This document shows positions 8,201 to 16,028 of a stretch of 34,186 nt of DNA, piece by piece (within the stretch, counting starts at the first letter, position 1; every line of letters begins with the position of its first letter). The notes under the pieces are model-generated. The model saw only the letters and a program-made list of their open reading frames with translations. It was not told the origin of the DNA and searched no databases. Source of the stretch: JAHEJX01 sp041605955 (GTDB taxonomy: Bacteria; Actinomycetota; Acidimicrobiia; Spongiisociales; UBA5794); assembly GCA_041605955.1 (NCBI GenBank), contig JBFIXI010000047.1, forward strand, positions 1-34,186, read 5' to 3'. The position numbers were made by a program, and so were the translations under genes.

Positions 8201-8609
8201 GTTCGAGCGGCTGTCCGACCGCGGGGGAGTGCTGGGCGCGATGGAGCGGATGTATCAGCGAACCAAGATCCAGGAGGAGTCGCTTTACTACGAGCGTCTC
8301 AAGGAGAGCGGCGACTTGCCCATCGTGGGTGTGAACACGTTCCTGTCGGACGAGGGCTCTCCGTTCGTTGTGCCCGACGAGGTGATCCGCTCGAGTGACG
8401 CCGACAAGCAGGCCCAGATCGATGCGGTGACGACGGTGCGGGAGCGGGCGAAGCTGGAAGCGACGTCCGCCCTCGAAGAGCTCCAACGGGTGGCGATCAC
8501 GGGGGAGAACATCTTTGCTGCTCTGCTGGCGGCGTCACGACTCTGCTCGTTGGGGCAGATGAGCGATGCGCTGTTTGCCGTAGGCGGCCAGTACCGGCGG
8601 AACATGTAG
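5286..8609 (+). CDS. icmF: Fused isobutyryl-CoA mutase IcmF
   Basis: 1107 residues, the length of complete IcmF. It interconverts isobutyryl-CoA and n-butyryl-CoA using adenosylcobalamin. Domains in order: B12-binding domain (about 8-145, with LFDGHDAAINIMRRI, where His is the expected cobalt ligand, and FGGGGG); MeaB/ArgK-like GTPase chaperone (about 180-420, with P-loop GTGGSGKSS near 191-199, VDPTRRRSGGALLGDR, and NKFD near 334-337); linker; then the TIM-barrel mutase large domain (about 505-1095, with FPFRRTQEDPTRMFAGEG and SISGYHMAEAGANP). The single-chain arrangement separates it from MutAB and IcmA/IcmB systems. The role is valine or even-chain fatty acid carbon flow. All motifs look intact. 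No B12 synthesis gene is nearby. Confidence 0.97.
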   Translation: MYQPQNKVRIVTATSLFDGHDAAINIMRRIMQASGAEVIHLGHNRSALDVATAAIEEDAQGVAVTCYQGGHMEFFRYLRHLLDERGGSDVLIFGGGGGTILPDEGAELLAEGTARIFGPDDGRRLGLQGMIDEVLAACDRPLGEDFAPGEHELTAADPRPLARMISKFESGRAQLTDEMLKAAAASEAPVVGITGTGGSGKSSLMDELVRRFLNDFPDRTLALVSVDPTRRRSGGALLGDRIRMNSVTHPRVFMRSMATREPNRALSPHVAAAMALTKIAGYDLVILESSGIGQSDSEIVDLVDIAVYVMTPEYGAPSQLEKIDMLDFADLIAINKFDRRGADDARRDVIKQYRRNHTMFEAPEAAIPVYGTIASHFNDPGTSDFYEALMRAVNARTERDFAPAASPAASQAELIIPKARTGYLGEIVAAVRAYNEAAADQATLAGRVEHLEAAAAVDPDSERIAAELASVREALDTDLADALAAWDETAAAYRADRMSYEVRGRTIEVDQYTETLSHNLVPKVAYPRYAGAADRAQWLAQENLPGRFPFTAGVFPFRRTQEDPTRMFAGEGTPEQTNRRFHYLSADMPAKRLSTAFDSVTLYGHDPAVRPDIYGKVGNSGVSVATLDDAKKLYSGFDLLDPATSVSMTINGPAPMILAFFMNAAIDQQCELYIREHGLEEQVEQVLAARYDDHGLERPRYRGDLPAGHNGLGLMLLGVSGADVLPPDVYAELRRRALQTVRGTVQADILKEDQAQNTCIFSTEFALRMQGDIQQFFVDKGVRNFYSVSISGYHMAEAGANPISQLAFTLANGFTFVEYFRSRGMDVDEFAPNLSFFFSNGLDPEYAVIGRVARRIWAKAMRDVYGAGERSQKLKYHIQTSGRSLHAQEISFNDIRTTLQAVYALYDSANSLHTNAYDEAITTPTEESVRRALAIQLIINKELGLNRTENPLQGSFIIEELTDLVEEAVLQEFERLSDRGGVLGAMERMYQRTKIQEESLYYERLKESGDLPIVGVNTFLSDEGSPFVVPDEVIRSSDADKQAQIDAVTTVRERAKLEATSALEELQRVAITGENIFAALLAASRLCSLGQMSDALFAVGGQYRRNM

Positions 8610-8611
8610 CG

Positions 8612-8881
8612 ATGGCGTCAACCGATAGCGACCTGCTCGCGACACTCCTCGCGCTGGAACGGCAGTTCTGGGAGGCGGCGGGCGACCCGGACTTCTACGA
8701 GGAGCACTTCGCCGCCTACGGCGTCATGGCCTTCCCGTTCGGTTGACGGAAAAGCCGGCGCTTGTCGAGGCCATGGAGCAAGAGGGCTCGTGGACACCTT
8801 CACGATCGACAATCTGCGAGCGCCTACTCCCGTCGCAACGGCTCATGGACACTGGCTAGGGGGCGCGGGCTCGCGACGTAG
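8612..8881 (+). pseudogene. Remnant of a SnoaL/DUF4440-like small protein
   Basis: ATG 8612, three bases after the icmF stop, begins a frame with LLALERQFWEAAGDPDFYEEHF and GVMAFPFG, which stops at 8744-8746. A shifted frame continues LTEKPALVEAMEQEGSW; a further shift gives VDTFTIDNLRA; another gives ASAYSRRNGSWTLA up to TAG 8879-8881. Put together they follow a SnoaL/NTF2-like (DUF4440) protein of about 130 residues, with the second half largely missing: the last piece resembles the usual closing 'VYxRRDGxWxLA' strand. Three frame changes plus a missing middle make it a pseudogene. It overlaps the end of the opposing HNH gene by 26 nt. The family assignment is from pattern memory and is moderate. 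Confidence 0.55.
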
Positions 8882-10070
8882 GCAAGCATGATGACCCGTG
8901 CATGCGCCCGAGGTCGTCGTGGATCACGAGCTGGTATGGGGTTCCGGTCAGGCTCCAGCCGGCTTCGTGCACCAAGGTGTGGTGAAACCGGCACAGCAAG
9001 ACGCCGTTCTCGACGCACGTTCGGCCGCCCCGTAGCCAATGTTTGATGTGGTGGATGTCGCACCACTGCGGCGGTCGGTCGCATCCGAGGAAACGGCAAT
9101 GCCTGTCCCGGGCGATGATCGCCCGCCGCTGCGGCTCAGTGAACGAGCGCCGCTGGCGCCCCACGTCGAGTACTTGGCTCTCTGGTCCAAACAGGATCCG
9201 GCAAACGCTGGCGTCGCAGGCGATCCGAGCAACCGCCGCCGGTGGGAGCACCGTGCCGTGTTCGGTTTCGGCGACGCAGGGCCGGCGGGCGGAGGACGGA
9301 GTAGTGAGGGGAAGGTGGGTTGCGTTCAGCCGCTCCAGGTCAACGTGCACTAGTAGCTGGGGCCGGTCCATGGAGGTGGTGGTGAGCTCCATGAGTCGTT
9401 CGGCGCGACGTTGCGCCAAGCTTCGCGTGTCCTCCGGCGCCGGCGGGCCGGGGTCCAGCCGGTTGAGTAAGACATCGAATTCGGGCTCGCTCAGACAGAT
9501 GTAGGCCCTGCCCACCCCTCCCTCTCGGCGGAGACGGATCCCGCGTAAGCTGTCGAGCATGTCCTGGTCGAGCTCGACCAATGCGGGATCGATCCGCTGT
9601 TTCCAGTACTCGATGAGTCGGGCGAGCTCTCGCACAAATGGAAGTTGGACGGCGATGCTCACGAGGGTTTCCTCCTCGGCGAGGTAAGCGTCCTCGTTGA
9701 AGTCGTAGGCGTCGCACAGGACGTCTACTTGGTCGATGCCGAGGTCGCCGCGTTCGAACGCGGTGGCAGTCAGTGGCATGGCGGTCAACGAGTTGGATCG
9801 CGCAACGAGGCGCATCGCCCTACCCCCTGCCATGCCTGCCCGATGCTTGAGGAATGCCGTGGCCGACGTGTAGCCCCGGCGCCGCCAGCGAGCTGCTTGG
9901 TTCACCCCGGCCAGTGCTCGAGCCGCCTGCGCCTCTAGCTGGTCGATCCGTTGCAGAATGGCGATCAGCTCGTCCTCGGCGTCAGCCGCATGAAGGGGCG
10001 GCGGCTGGTGCGTCGAATTGACGTGAGCCGGTTTTGACCACGATTGCTTTTGATTAACAGTATCAAACAT
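8856..10070 (-). CDS. DUF222 and HNH endonuclease domain protein
   Basis: 404 residues. The N-terminal two thirds match DUF222 (QRIDQLEAQAARALAGVN, then helices with VARSNSLTAMPLTATAFERG). The C-terminal part is an HNH nuclease: RDRHCRFLGCDRPPQWCDIHHIKHW ... NGVLLCRFHHTLVHEAGW, with paired Cys and His residues. This family (including the mycobacterial 13E12 repeat proteins) is abundant and often multicopy in Actinobacteria. Function is unproven; a mobile or repeat-associated nuclease is commonly supposed. I saw no inverted repeats or target duplication flanking it. ATG 10070 has no Shine-Dalgarno sequence but TAATGT lies 8 nt upstream. The upstream region is AT-rich. Confidence 0.92.
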   Translation of the reverse strand: MFDTVNQKQSWSKPAHVNSTHQPPPLHAADAEDELIAILQRIDQLEAQAARALAGVNQAARWRRRGYTSATAFLKHRAGMAGGRAMRLVARSNSLTAMPLTATAFERGDLGIDQVDVLCDAYDFNEDAYLAEEETLVSIAVQLPFVRELARLIEYWKQRIDPALVELDQDMLDSLRGIRLRREGGVGRAYICLSEPEFDVLLNRLDPGPPAPEDTRSLAQRRAERLMELTTTSMDRPQLLVHVDLERLNATHLPLTTPSSARRPCVAETEHGTVLPPAAVARIACDASVCRILFGPESQVLDVGRQRRSFTEPQRRAIIARDRHCRFLGCDRPPQWCDIHHIKHWLRGGRTCVENGVLLCRFHHTLVHEAGWSLTGTPYQLVIHDDLGRMHGSSCLPTSRARAP

Positions 10071-10078
10071 CTATTGAC

Positions 10079-10084
10079 ACATTA
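10079..10084 (-). promoter_or_regulatory. -10-like hexamer TAATGT for the HNH gene
   Basis: On the minus strand TAATGT ends 8 nt before ATG 10070, with no ribosome-binding site between. It fits the leaderless pattern seen elsewhere in the window. Confidence 0.4.
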
Positions 10085-10218
10085 AGCCACGGTTATGACA
10101 AAAAGAACGGCCAACGCCCGGGGGGCATCTTCGCCCCAACGATATTTGACGTTATTCGAGGTTGTATGGGCGGCGCCGCCTGCATGGGAGCCCGATAACC
10201 GACGGACCCACGTTCGAG

Positions 10219-10238
10219 ACGGTGACCCCATTCACCGT
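10219..10238 (+). promoter_or_regulatory. Inverted repeat in the divergent HNH / MttB-like intergenic region
   Basis: ACGGTGA (10219-10225) and TCACCGT (10232-10238) are exact inverted repeats with a 6-nt spacer. They lie in the 222-bp gap between two divergent genes, about 55 bp upstream of the methyltransferase start. Either an operator half-site pair or a chance dyad; nothing else in the gap (10071-10292) is recognisable. Confidence 0.3.
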
Positions 10239-10278
10239 GATCGAGATCGTCGGACGTCGTAACGGCTGAGTCGACGGC

Positions 10279-10284
10279 TAGCGT
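10279..10284 (+). promoter_or_regulatory. -10-like hexamer TAGCGT for the MttB-like gene
   Basis: TAGCGT ends 8 nt before ATG 10293. The spacer CCGGGCCC is not a Shine-Dalgarno sequence. Confidence 0.35.
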
Positions 10285-10292
10285 CCGGGCCC

Positions 10293-11804
10293 ATGACACG
10301 CCGAGGCCGCCGCAGTGACCACCGTCCGAGTCGTGACGTCGACTATCGCCAGTTGCGGAATCCGTTCGCGCCTCACGAGATCTACACATCCGAGCAGATC
10401 GCGGACATTCACGACACTGCGGTCCGCGTACTCCAAGAGGTGGGAATGCTCATCCGCCTGCCGGAAGCTCGCGCCATTCTCGGCCGAGCCGGCTGTGCCG
10501 TGGCCGACGACGACGTAGTGCGCTACGACCGCGAGGTTGTCGCCGCGGCCATTGCGTCGGCACCGGCGCAGTTCGGCCTCGTCGGGGCGACGCCGGAGAC
10601 GACCGTGACGGTCGGTGGCGATGGCGTCCTGTGGTCGCCAGCGAGCGGCATCCCCCACGCCGCCGACCTCGATCGAGGTAAGCGCCCCGCCACCATGGAC
10701 GACTTCTCCGTTCACATGATGTTGACCGAGCACTTCGATGTTATGCACGTCAACAGCACCGGGCCCGAGCCGCAAGACATTCCGGTCGAGCTGCGACACC
10801 TCCACACGGCCCCTGCCATGCTGCGGCTCACCACGAAGAGCCCGCCCATCTATGCCAGAGGCAGCCCGCAAGTGGCTGATGGATTCGAGATGGTGCGCAT
10901 CGCTCGGGGGCTTTCGGAGGAGGAATTCCGGCAAGCCAGCTACTGCTACACCGTCATCAACACCAACTCCCCGCTGCAGCTCGACATCCCGATGGCGCAG
11001 GGGACGATCGACTTCGCCCGCGGCGGACAGGCGCTGTGCATAACGCCCTTCACGCTGGCGGGAGCCATGGCACCGATCACGCTGGCCGGAGCGCTGGTGC
11101 AGCAGCATGCCGAGTTCTTGGCGGCGCTGGTGCTGCACCAGCTCGTCAGACCGGGCGCCCCGGTGATCTACGGCGCTTTCACCTCGAACGTCGACATGCG
11201 CTCCGGAGCTCCTGCGTTCGGGACGCCGGAGAACGTCCTGGCCAGTTTCGCCAGCGGCCAACTGGCGCGCTTCGTCGATATCCCGTTCCGCTCGTCGATG
11301 GCGAGCGCCTCCAACGTGGTCGATGCCCAGGCCGCCTACGAGACCAACATGGCGATGTGGGGCTCCTTGCTGGGTGGGTCACACTTCACCCTGCACTGTG
11401 CCGGTTGGATGGAGGGCGGGCTGACCGTGTCCTGGGAGAAGTTCGTGGTCGATGCCGAGGTGCTGCAGCAAGTCGCAGAGTTGATGCAGCCGACCCCTTT
11501 CGGCAAAGACGAGTTGGCATTCGACGCCATCGCCGGAGTGGGTCATGGCGGACACTTCTTCGGCGAGTCCCACACGATGGAGCGTTACCAGACGGCCTTC
11601 TACGACCCCATCGTGTCGGACTGGTCGAACATGGGGACCTGGATCGCCAACGGCGGCCACGATGCCGCGGCGCGGGCCAACCGGGTGTGGAAGCAAATCG
11701 TGGCCGACTTCGAGGCTCCTGGTCTACCCGATGCCAGAGACGCTGAGCTGAGCGAATTCGTGGAGCGGCGCATCCGGCAGGGCGGTGCCGCCCCGGTCAG
11801 CTGA
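10293..11804 (+). CDS. Trimethylamine methyltransferase (MttB) family protein, non-pyrrolysine type
   Basis: 503 residues spanning the MttB family TIM barrel: HDTAVRVLQEVGMLIRLPEA, GIPHAADLDRGKRPATMDDF, ITPFTLAGAMAPITLAGALVQQ and GHGGHFFGESHTMERY. Archaeal MttB uses pyrrolysine to move a methyl group from trimethylamine to a corrinoid protein. This gene has no in-frame amber codon, so it belongs to the larger group (such as MtgB, for glycine betaine and related quaternary amines). Its partner corrinoid protein (MtbC/MtgC type) is not adjacent. Substrate unknown: a betaine or carnitine-like compound is a reasonable guess. It overlaps the stop of the convergent CorC-type gene by 8 nt. Confidence 0.9.
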   Translation: MTRRGRRSDHRPSRDVDYRQLRNPFAPHEIYTSEQIADIHDTAVRVLQEVGMLIRLPEARAILGRAGCAVADDDVVRYDREVVAAAIASAPAQFGLVGATPETTVTVGGDGVLWSPASGIPHAADLDRGKRPATMDDFSVHMMLTEHFDVMHVNSTGPEPQDIPVELRHLHTAPAMLRLTTKSPPIYARGSPQVADGFEMVRIARGLSEEEFRQASYCYTVINTNSPLQLDIPMAQGTIDFARGGQALCITPFTLAGAMAPITLAGALVQQHAEFLAALVLHQLVRPGAPVIYGAFTSNVDMRSGAPAFGTPENVLASFASGQLARFVDIPFRSSMASASNVVDAQAAYETNMAMWGSLLGGSHFTLHCAGWMEGGLTVSWEKFVVDAEVLQQVAELMQPTPFGKDELAFDAIAGVGHGGHFFGESHTMERYQTAFYDPIVSDWSNMGTWIANGGHDAAARANRVWKQIVADFEAPGLPDARDAELSEFVERRIRQGGAAPVS

Positions 11805-13020
11805 CTTCGAGCATGCGGACGCGGCGCCGCGAGCCGCTCATTACCCGAAATGAGTGGCCGGCAATCTCGACGACCTCGCCGACCGCCGGGATCCTGCCGG
11901 CGGCATCGATCACCAAGCCGCCGACCGTGTGGAAATCGCCGCTCGGAAGCTCCGTCGCCAGACGCTCCGCCAGCTCGTCGATCGGAGTCGCCGCCCGTAC
12001 GATGAGACGGCCGTCCTCTTCACGAATATCTGCATGGCGGCTCTCGCCCTCGTCGGCGACCTCGCCTACTAGCTCGGAGACGACGTCCTCGATCGTCACG
12101 ATGCCGGCCGTCCCTCCGTGCTCGTCGACAACGACTGCGAAATGGATGCCGGCAGTCTGCATCTCTCGCAACAGCTCGACCACCTGCTTGCTCTGCGGGA
12201 CGACCAGCGGGGTGCGGGCAATCTCGCCGACCTTGCCCTTCGTGCCGATGGTCACCGCCGCCGCCAGCTCCTTGAGGATCACCACACCCGTGATGTGATC
12301 CAAATCGCCCTCGAAGATCGGAAGACGGCGATGGCCGGTGGACAGGGCGAGGTCCAGCGCTTCTTCTATCGACTTGTCAGAGGCCGCCCCCACGATCTCG
12401 GGTCGGGGAACCAGGATCTCGGCGACCCGGGTATCGCCCAGCTCGAAGACACGTTCGACGAGCTCAGCGTCCGTCTCTTCGATCTCGCCGGCCGTGGCCG
12501 CTTCGGCGGCGAGCCGGCGCAGCTCCTGCTCGGACACGCCCACCCGACTGGCGATTCCCTTTCCCGGAGCTTGCAGATCGGCGAACCAGATCAACACCGA
12601 CACGATCGGACGAAACAGCTGGGTGAGTGCCTCGACGGGTCGAGCCACGAACTTGGCGACGGCTAGGGGGTGACGAACGGCGTAGGTCTTCGGGATCGCT
12701 TCGGCGTAGACGAAGAGCACGACCGTCAAGACGATCGAGGTGATCGTTATGCCCAGCCCGCCGAAGTGGCGCTCCGCAAACACGCCGGACAGCGTGGCCG
12801 CCCCGATCTGCACCAGCAGCACGCACAGCAGCACGGTGTTCATGACGCGAGGCAGATCACGGACCAGGCGGAGCAGCCGAGCGGCGCCCCGATCGCCCTG
12901 GTCCGCTAGGACCTCCACCCGGACGCGGGGAACTCGCAACAGCGACGCCTCGGCCGCCGCCAGGAACACGGCGATGAGGAACAGGATGAGCAACGCAATG
13001 AGCAGCGGTAGATCGAGCAT
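11797..13020 (-). CDS. CorC/HlyC (HCC) family membrane protein: DUF21, CBS pair, transporter-associated domain
   Basis: 407 residues. The N-terminal DUF21/CNNM membrane domain (about 1-170) has helices LLIALLILFLIAVFLAAAEA, VMNTVLLCVLLVQIGAA and ITSIVLTVVLFVYAEAIPKT. Next come two CBS motifs (about 195-320, with LVPRPEIVGAASDKSIEEAL and FAVVVDEHGGTAGIVTIEDV) and the CorC_HlyC transporter-associated domain (about 330-405, GDFHTVGGLVIDAAGRIP). Despite the old name hemolysin, relatives act in magnesium or cobalt efflux and homeostasis; CBS domains sense adenine nucleotides. AGGA lies just before ATG 13020. Full length. Confidence 0.93.
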   Translation of the reverse strand: MLDLPLLIALLILFLIAVFLAAAEASLLRVPRVRVEVLADQGDRGAARLLRLVRDLPRVMNTVLLCVLLVQIGAATLSGVFAERHFGGLGITITSIVLTVVLFVYAEAIPKTYAVRHPLAVAKFVARPVEALTQLFRPIVSVLIWFADLQAPGKGIASRVGVSEQELRRLAAEAATAGEIEETDAELVERVFELGDTRVAEILVPRPEIVGAASDKSIEEALDLALSTGHRRLPIFEGDLDHITGVVILKELAAAVTIGTKGKVGEIARTPLVVPQSKQVVELLREMQTAGIHFAVVVDEHGGTAGIVTIEDVVSELVGEVADEGESRHADIREEDGRLIVRAATPIDELAERLATELPSGDFHTVGGLVIDAAGRIPAVGEVVEIAGHSFRVMSGSRRRVRMLEVS

Positions 13021-13118
13021 CTATTCCTGAGTGAAGCTTGTCGGCATTGGCAGGTCGTTGAGTATGCCAGTGAGGTTAGGTGGCCGAATCTGTCACACCC
13101 AGGTGGCAGGGTATTGGT

Positions 13119-14435
13119 ATGGAGGACAGGGCGCCGAGCGGGAGCGCCAAGCACGCCGGCCGGGCGTCGATCCTGCACGCGGATCTGGACGCGTTCTACG
13201 TGTCGGCCGTGTTGCTCAAGCGACCCGAGCTCATCGGCAAGCCGGTTGCCGTCGGCGGGGGCGTCATCGTCTCGGCCAGCTACGAGGCGCGGGCTTATGG
13301 GGTCGACGCGCCCATGGGTATCCGGCGGGCCCGGGAACTGTGCCCGCGCTTGATCGTGGTCGGTGGAGAGTTCGCCGACTACACCGACCTGTCGGACAAG
13401 GTCTTCGATATCTGCCGGAGGTATACCCCATACATCGAGCAAATCTCGATCGACGAGGCCTTCCTGGATGTGTCCGGCGCCGAGCATCTCTTCGGCCCTG
13501 CTTGGGAGATCGCTGCTTCGATCCGAGCAGACGTTAAGGCGGAGACCGGGTTGCCGATCTCGGTCGGCGTGGCTCGGACCAAGTTCCTCGCCAAGGTGGC
13601 GTCCAAGGTGGCGAAACCCGATGGGCTGCTGGTCGTAGACCCCGACCGGGAGATGGAGTTCCTTCACCCGCTTCCGGTGCGGGCGATCTGGGGCGTGGGA
13701 GAGAAGACTGCGGCGCGGCTGCACGCAATGGGGATCGAAACCGTGGCGGAGCTGGCGACCACATCGCCGGCAACGTTGCGGTCGTGGCTGGGGCCGGCCG
13801 CCGCCGCCCACTTCCACGCCCTGGCGTGGAACCGCGATCGGCGCCATGTCGAGCGCCACGTCGGGGTGGGATCGGTGGGGGCCCAGCGCACCTTCGGGGG
13901 CGACATCAAGGATCGCGACGAGCATCGCGCCATCCTGATGTCGATCGCCGATCGAGTCGGGGGGCGGCTGCGCAAGAAGGATCGCGCAGGGCGCACGATC
14001 ACGGCCAAAGTTCGATTCGCCGACTTTCAGACAATCACGCGGGCGACCACGTTACGCGCCCCAGTGGCCAGCACGGAGGCGCTCTACCGAGTTGCCGACT
14101 ACCTGGTGGAGAAGGCGCTCGAGGAGGCGGCTGCGGGTCGCGGCTTGCGGCTGTTGGGCATCTCGGTGTCGAAGCTGGTCCATTCTCCGCACATGCAGCT
14201 CGAGTTGCCACTCCGCGGCCGTCGCCAGCTTCGCGGAGACGTCGACGACGTCTGGCGGTCCGGCTCCGGTGCCTCACTCGCCCGGGATCGGCTCGATGCC
14301 GCAATCGACGAGCTGCGGCAGCGTTTCGGCCGCGACGCGGTGGCAGCCGCCTCGGCGCTGCGCGACGGGCGCCGGTTGTTGCCCGCGGAGTTCGGTGACC
14401 TGGCCATCCCCGTGTCGGAACGGCGGTCCGACTGA
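13119..14435 (+). CDS. dinB: DNA polymerase IV (Y-family, DinB)
   Basis: Error-prone translesion polymerase. Catalytic residues are visible: HADLDAFY (Asp22), YEARAYGV and SIDEAF (Asp112, Glu113). Fingers and palm (about 15-175) are followed by the thumb HhH region (IWGVGEKTAARLHAMGIETVAEL) and the little finger. QLELPL near residue 365 resembles a beta-clamp-binding motif. With ATG 13119 the protein is 438 residues; GTG 13080 would add 13 residues that are not conserved in the family. No clear Shine-Dalgarno or LexA box was seen, so SOS control is not evident. A C-terminal tail of about 70 residues follows the clamp motif. Confidence 0.93.
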   Translation: MEDRAPSGSAKHAGRASILHADLDAFYVSAVLLKRPELIGKPVAVGGGVIVSASYEARAYGVDAPMGIRRARELCPRLIVVGGEFADYTDLSDKVFDICRRYTPYIEQISIDEAFLDVSGAEHLFGPAWEIAASIRADVKAETGLPISVGVARTKFLAKVASKVAKPDGLLVVDPDREMEFLHPLPVRAIWGVGEKTAARLHAMGIETVAELATTSPATLRSWLGPAAAAHFHALAWNRDRRHVERHVGVGSVGAQRTFGGDIKDRDEHRAILMSIADRVGGRLRKKDRAGRTITAKVRFADFQTITRATTLRAPVASTEALYRVADYLVEKALEEAAAGRGLRLLGISVSKLVHSPHMQLELPLRGRRQLRGDVDDVWRSGSGASLARDRLDAAIDELRQRFGRDAVAAASALRDGRRLLPAEFGDLAIPVSERRSD

Positions 14436-14452
14436 CGCGGGGTTGCCCCGGC

Positions 14453-14458
14453 TACGCT
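14453..14458 (+). promoter_or_regulatory. -10-like hexamer TACGCT for the phosphoribosyltransferase gene
   Basis: TACGCT ends 7 nt before GTG 14466, and no Shine-Dalgarno sequence is present in the 30-nt gap after dinB. Confidence 0.45.
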
Positions 14459-14465
14459 TCGCCGC

Positions 14466-15116
14466 GTGAGAATGGGCTCGCCCACCTTTGCCGACCGGCG
14501 CGACGCGGGCCGCCGGCTCGGTGGCGCCGTCGGCCACCTCCGAGACAGGCATCCGCTCGTGATCGGGCTGCCGCGGGGCGGCGTGGTAGTCGCCGCAGAG
14601 GTAGCGCAGGCGCTGGAGGCGGATCTCGATGTGCTCGTGGTGCGCAAGGTCGGCGCGCCCGGGCAGCCGGAGCTGGGCTTGGGCGCCATCGCCGAAGGCG
14701 GGGTGCTACTGCTCAACAAGAGGCTGATGCGCCAAGTGGGGGTGTCGCGGGATCGGCTGCAGGCGACAATCGACCGGGCCAATGAGGAGCTGAAGCGGCG
14801 GCTGGAAATGTATCGAGGAGGCGACGAGCCCATCGACGTGACCGGTCGCAATGCGATCCTGGTGGACGATGGACTGGCCACCGGCAGCACGGCGCGAGCC
14901 GCCATCGAAGCTCTCCGTCAGCTGGGGGCCGCCTCCATCGTGCTGGCGGTGCCGGTCGGAGCCCCGGCGACGGTTCGGGACCTCGAGCCGCTCGTCGACG
15001 AGCTCGTATGCCTATCGGCGCCTCGCATGCTGATGTCGGTGGGCCAGCACTACGACGATTTCAGCCAAACTTCCGACGACGAAGTCGTGGCGCTCCTCGC
15101 CGGAGCAGGCGATTGA
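14466..15116 (+). CDS. Phosphoribosyltransferase domain protein
   Basis: 216 residues. The core type I PRTase fold is visible: LVIGLPRGGVVVAAEVAQAL, VRKVGAPGQPELGLGAIAEGG, and the PRPP loop AILVDDGLATGSTARAA near residues 130-147. These stand-alone 'VIGLPRGGV' PRTases are widespread in Actinobacteria and are often annotated as putative phosphoribosyl transferases or erythromycin-esterase-associated; no substrate base is assigned. GTG 14466 is chosen because of the TACGCT hexamer; ATG 14472 is two codons on. It stands between dinB and a lipoprotein gene with no functional link apparent. Confidence 0.88.
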   Translation: MRMGSPTFADRRDAGRRLGGAVGHLRDRHPLVIGLPRGGVVVAAEVAQALEADLDVLVVRKVGAPGQPELGLGAIAEGGVLLLNKRLMRQVGVSRDRLQATIDRANEELKRRLEMYRGGDEPIDVTGRNAILVDDGLATGSTARAAIEALRQLGAASIVLAVPVGAPATVRDLEPLVDELVCLSAPRMLMSVGQHYDDFSQTSDDEVVALLAGAGD

Positions 15117-15125
15117 GCGCAGGGT

Positions 15126-15145
15126 CAAGTAGGTTGGAATACTTG
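15126..15145 (+). promoter_or_regulatory. Inverted repeat upstream of the lipoprotein gene
   Basis: CAAGTA (15126-15131) and TACTTG (15140-15145) form an exact dyad with an 8-nt spacer, about 45 bp upstream of the GTG start. It could be an operator; no supporting evidence beyond position. Confidence 0.25.
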
Positions 15146-15191
15146 GTCGTGCGGGTATCGGCCGGGCCGCTACTGAAGAGGGAAGGATCCC

Positions 15192-16028
15192 GTGAACAGA
15201 ATTAGTGCATGGTTGGTGGCGCTGGCGCTGGTGGCCGCTGCCTGTGGTGGAGGGGACGATGCCGGGGACACCACGACGACGGCTGGCACCTCGAGTGGCG
15301 ACACGAGCACCACTGCGGCCGCGACTACCAGCGCCGTCCCGGTTGCGAACCCCGACGACGAGTTCTGCCGCTTCGTCCTCGAATACGACGAGGCCGTCGA
15401 CGTGCAGCCGCTTGGGTTCAGCCCGCAAGAGGTGGAGGATTGGATCACCCGCGCAGTGGGCGCCATCGACGACGCTGTTCGGCTGGCTCCTGATGAGATC
15501 AAGGCGGACGTAGAGCTGTTCGCCGAGGCTTATCGCGGATTCGTCGACCTGTTGGCGGAATACGACTACAACTTCTTGGCGATCGGCGAGCAGGCCCAGG
15601 ACGACCCTCGGATACTGGCGTTGGAGGATCCTGAGCTCGAGCTGGCCGGTGATCGGATCGGAGCCTATTGCGGTATCGACGAGCTGATCTCTTCGGCGCC
15701 GACGACGTCGGCGGCTCCCGGTGGGGGCGGCGGAGTTATACCGGGCGCGAGCCTTCCGGAAGGCTTCCCGGATGCGCTCGTACCGCCGGGAGGCGAGGTC
15801 ATAGCTTCGATCAACGCCGGCGGTGCTACGTCGGTTTCGTTCGAGGTGGCAACGGGCGGCGACGAAGTCATCGACTACTACTCGGATCTCTTGGGGGAGC
15901 CGATGCAGGAGGCGAACGAACCCAGCCGGGGGGCGCTGTGGTTCACCACCTACGAGGGCGCGTCGGTCAACGTCGTAGTCAGTGAGGTTGAGGCGGCGCT
16001 GACCCAGGTGGTCGTGACCCTGGGCTAG
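15192..16028 (+). CDS. Secreted lipoprotein of unknown function
   Basis: 278 residues from GTG 15192, with GGAAGGA about 8 nt upstream. A lipoprotein signal peptide (WLVALALVAAAC) is followed by a low-complexity Thr/Ser/Ala/Gly linker, typical of actinobacterial cell-surface lipoproteins. A first folded region (about 55-160) contains DDEFCRFVLEYDEAV and later AYCGIDELIS, whose two Cys could pair. A Gly/Ala linker precedes a C-terminal region (about 185-278, LPEGFPDALVPPGGEVIAS ... VIDYYSDLLG ... GASVNVVVSE). That last part resembles small domains found repeatedly in such lipoproteins. No recognised family. Its stop overlaps the convergent MBL gene stop by 4 nt (CTAG). Confidence 0.8.
   Translation: MNRISAWLVALALVAAACGGGDDAGDTTTTAGTSSGDTSTTAAATTSAVPVANPDDEFCRFVLEYDEAVDVQPLGFSPQEVEDWITRAVGAIDDAVRLAPDEIKADVELFAEAYRGFVDLLAEYDYNFLAIGEQAQDDPRILALEDPELELAGDRIGAYCGIDELISSAPTTSAAPGGGGGVIPGASLPEGFPDALVPPGGEVIASINAGGATSVSFEVATGGDEVIDYYSDLLGEPMQEANEPSRGALWFTTYEGASVNVVVSEVEAALTQVVVTLG

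Noticed and set aside
7200..8486. 428-residue minus-strand frame opposite icmF
   Set aside because: Shadow of the mutase domain; no recognisable sequence.
8856..10070. HNH gene as part of an intron, phage or defence system
   Set aside because: DUF222-HNH genes are common and solitary in Actinobacteria; no intron structure, phage gene or defence partner is adjacent.
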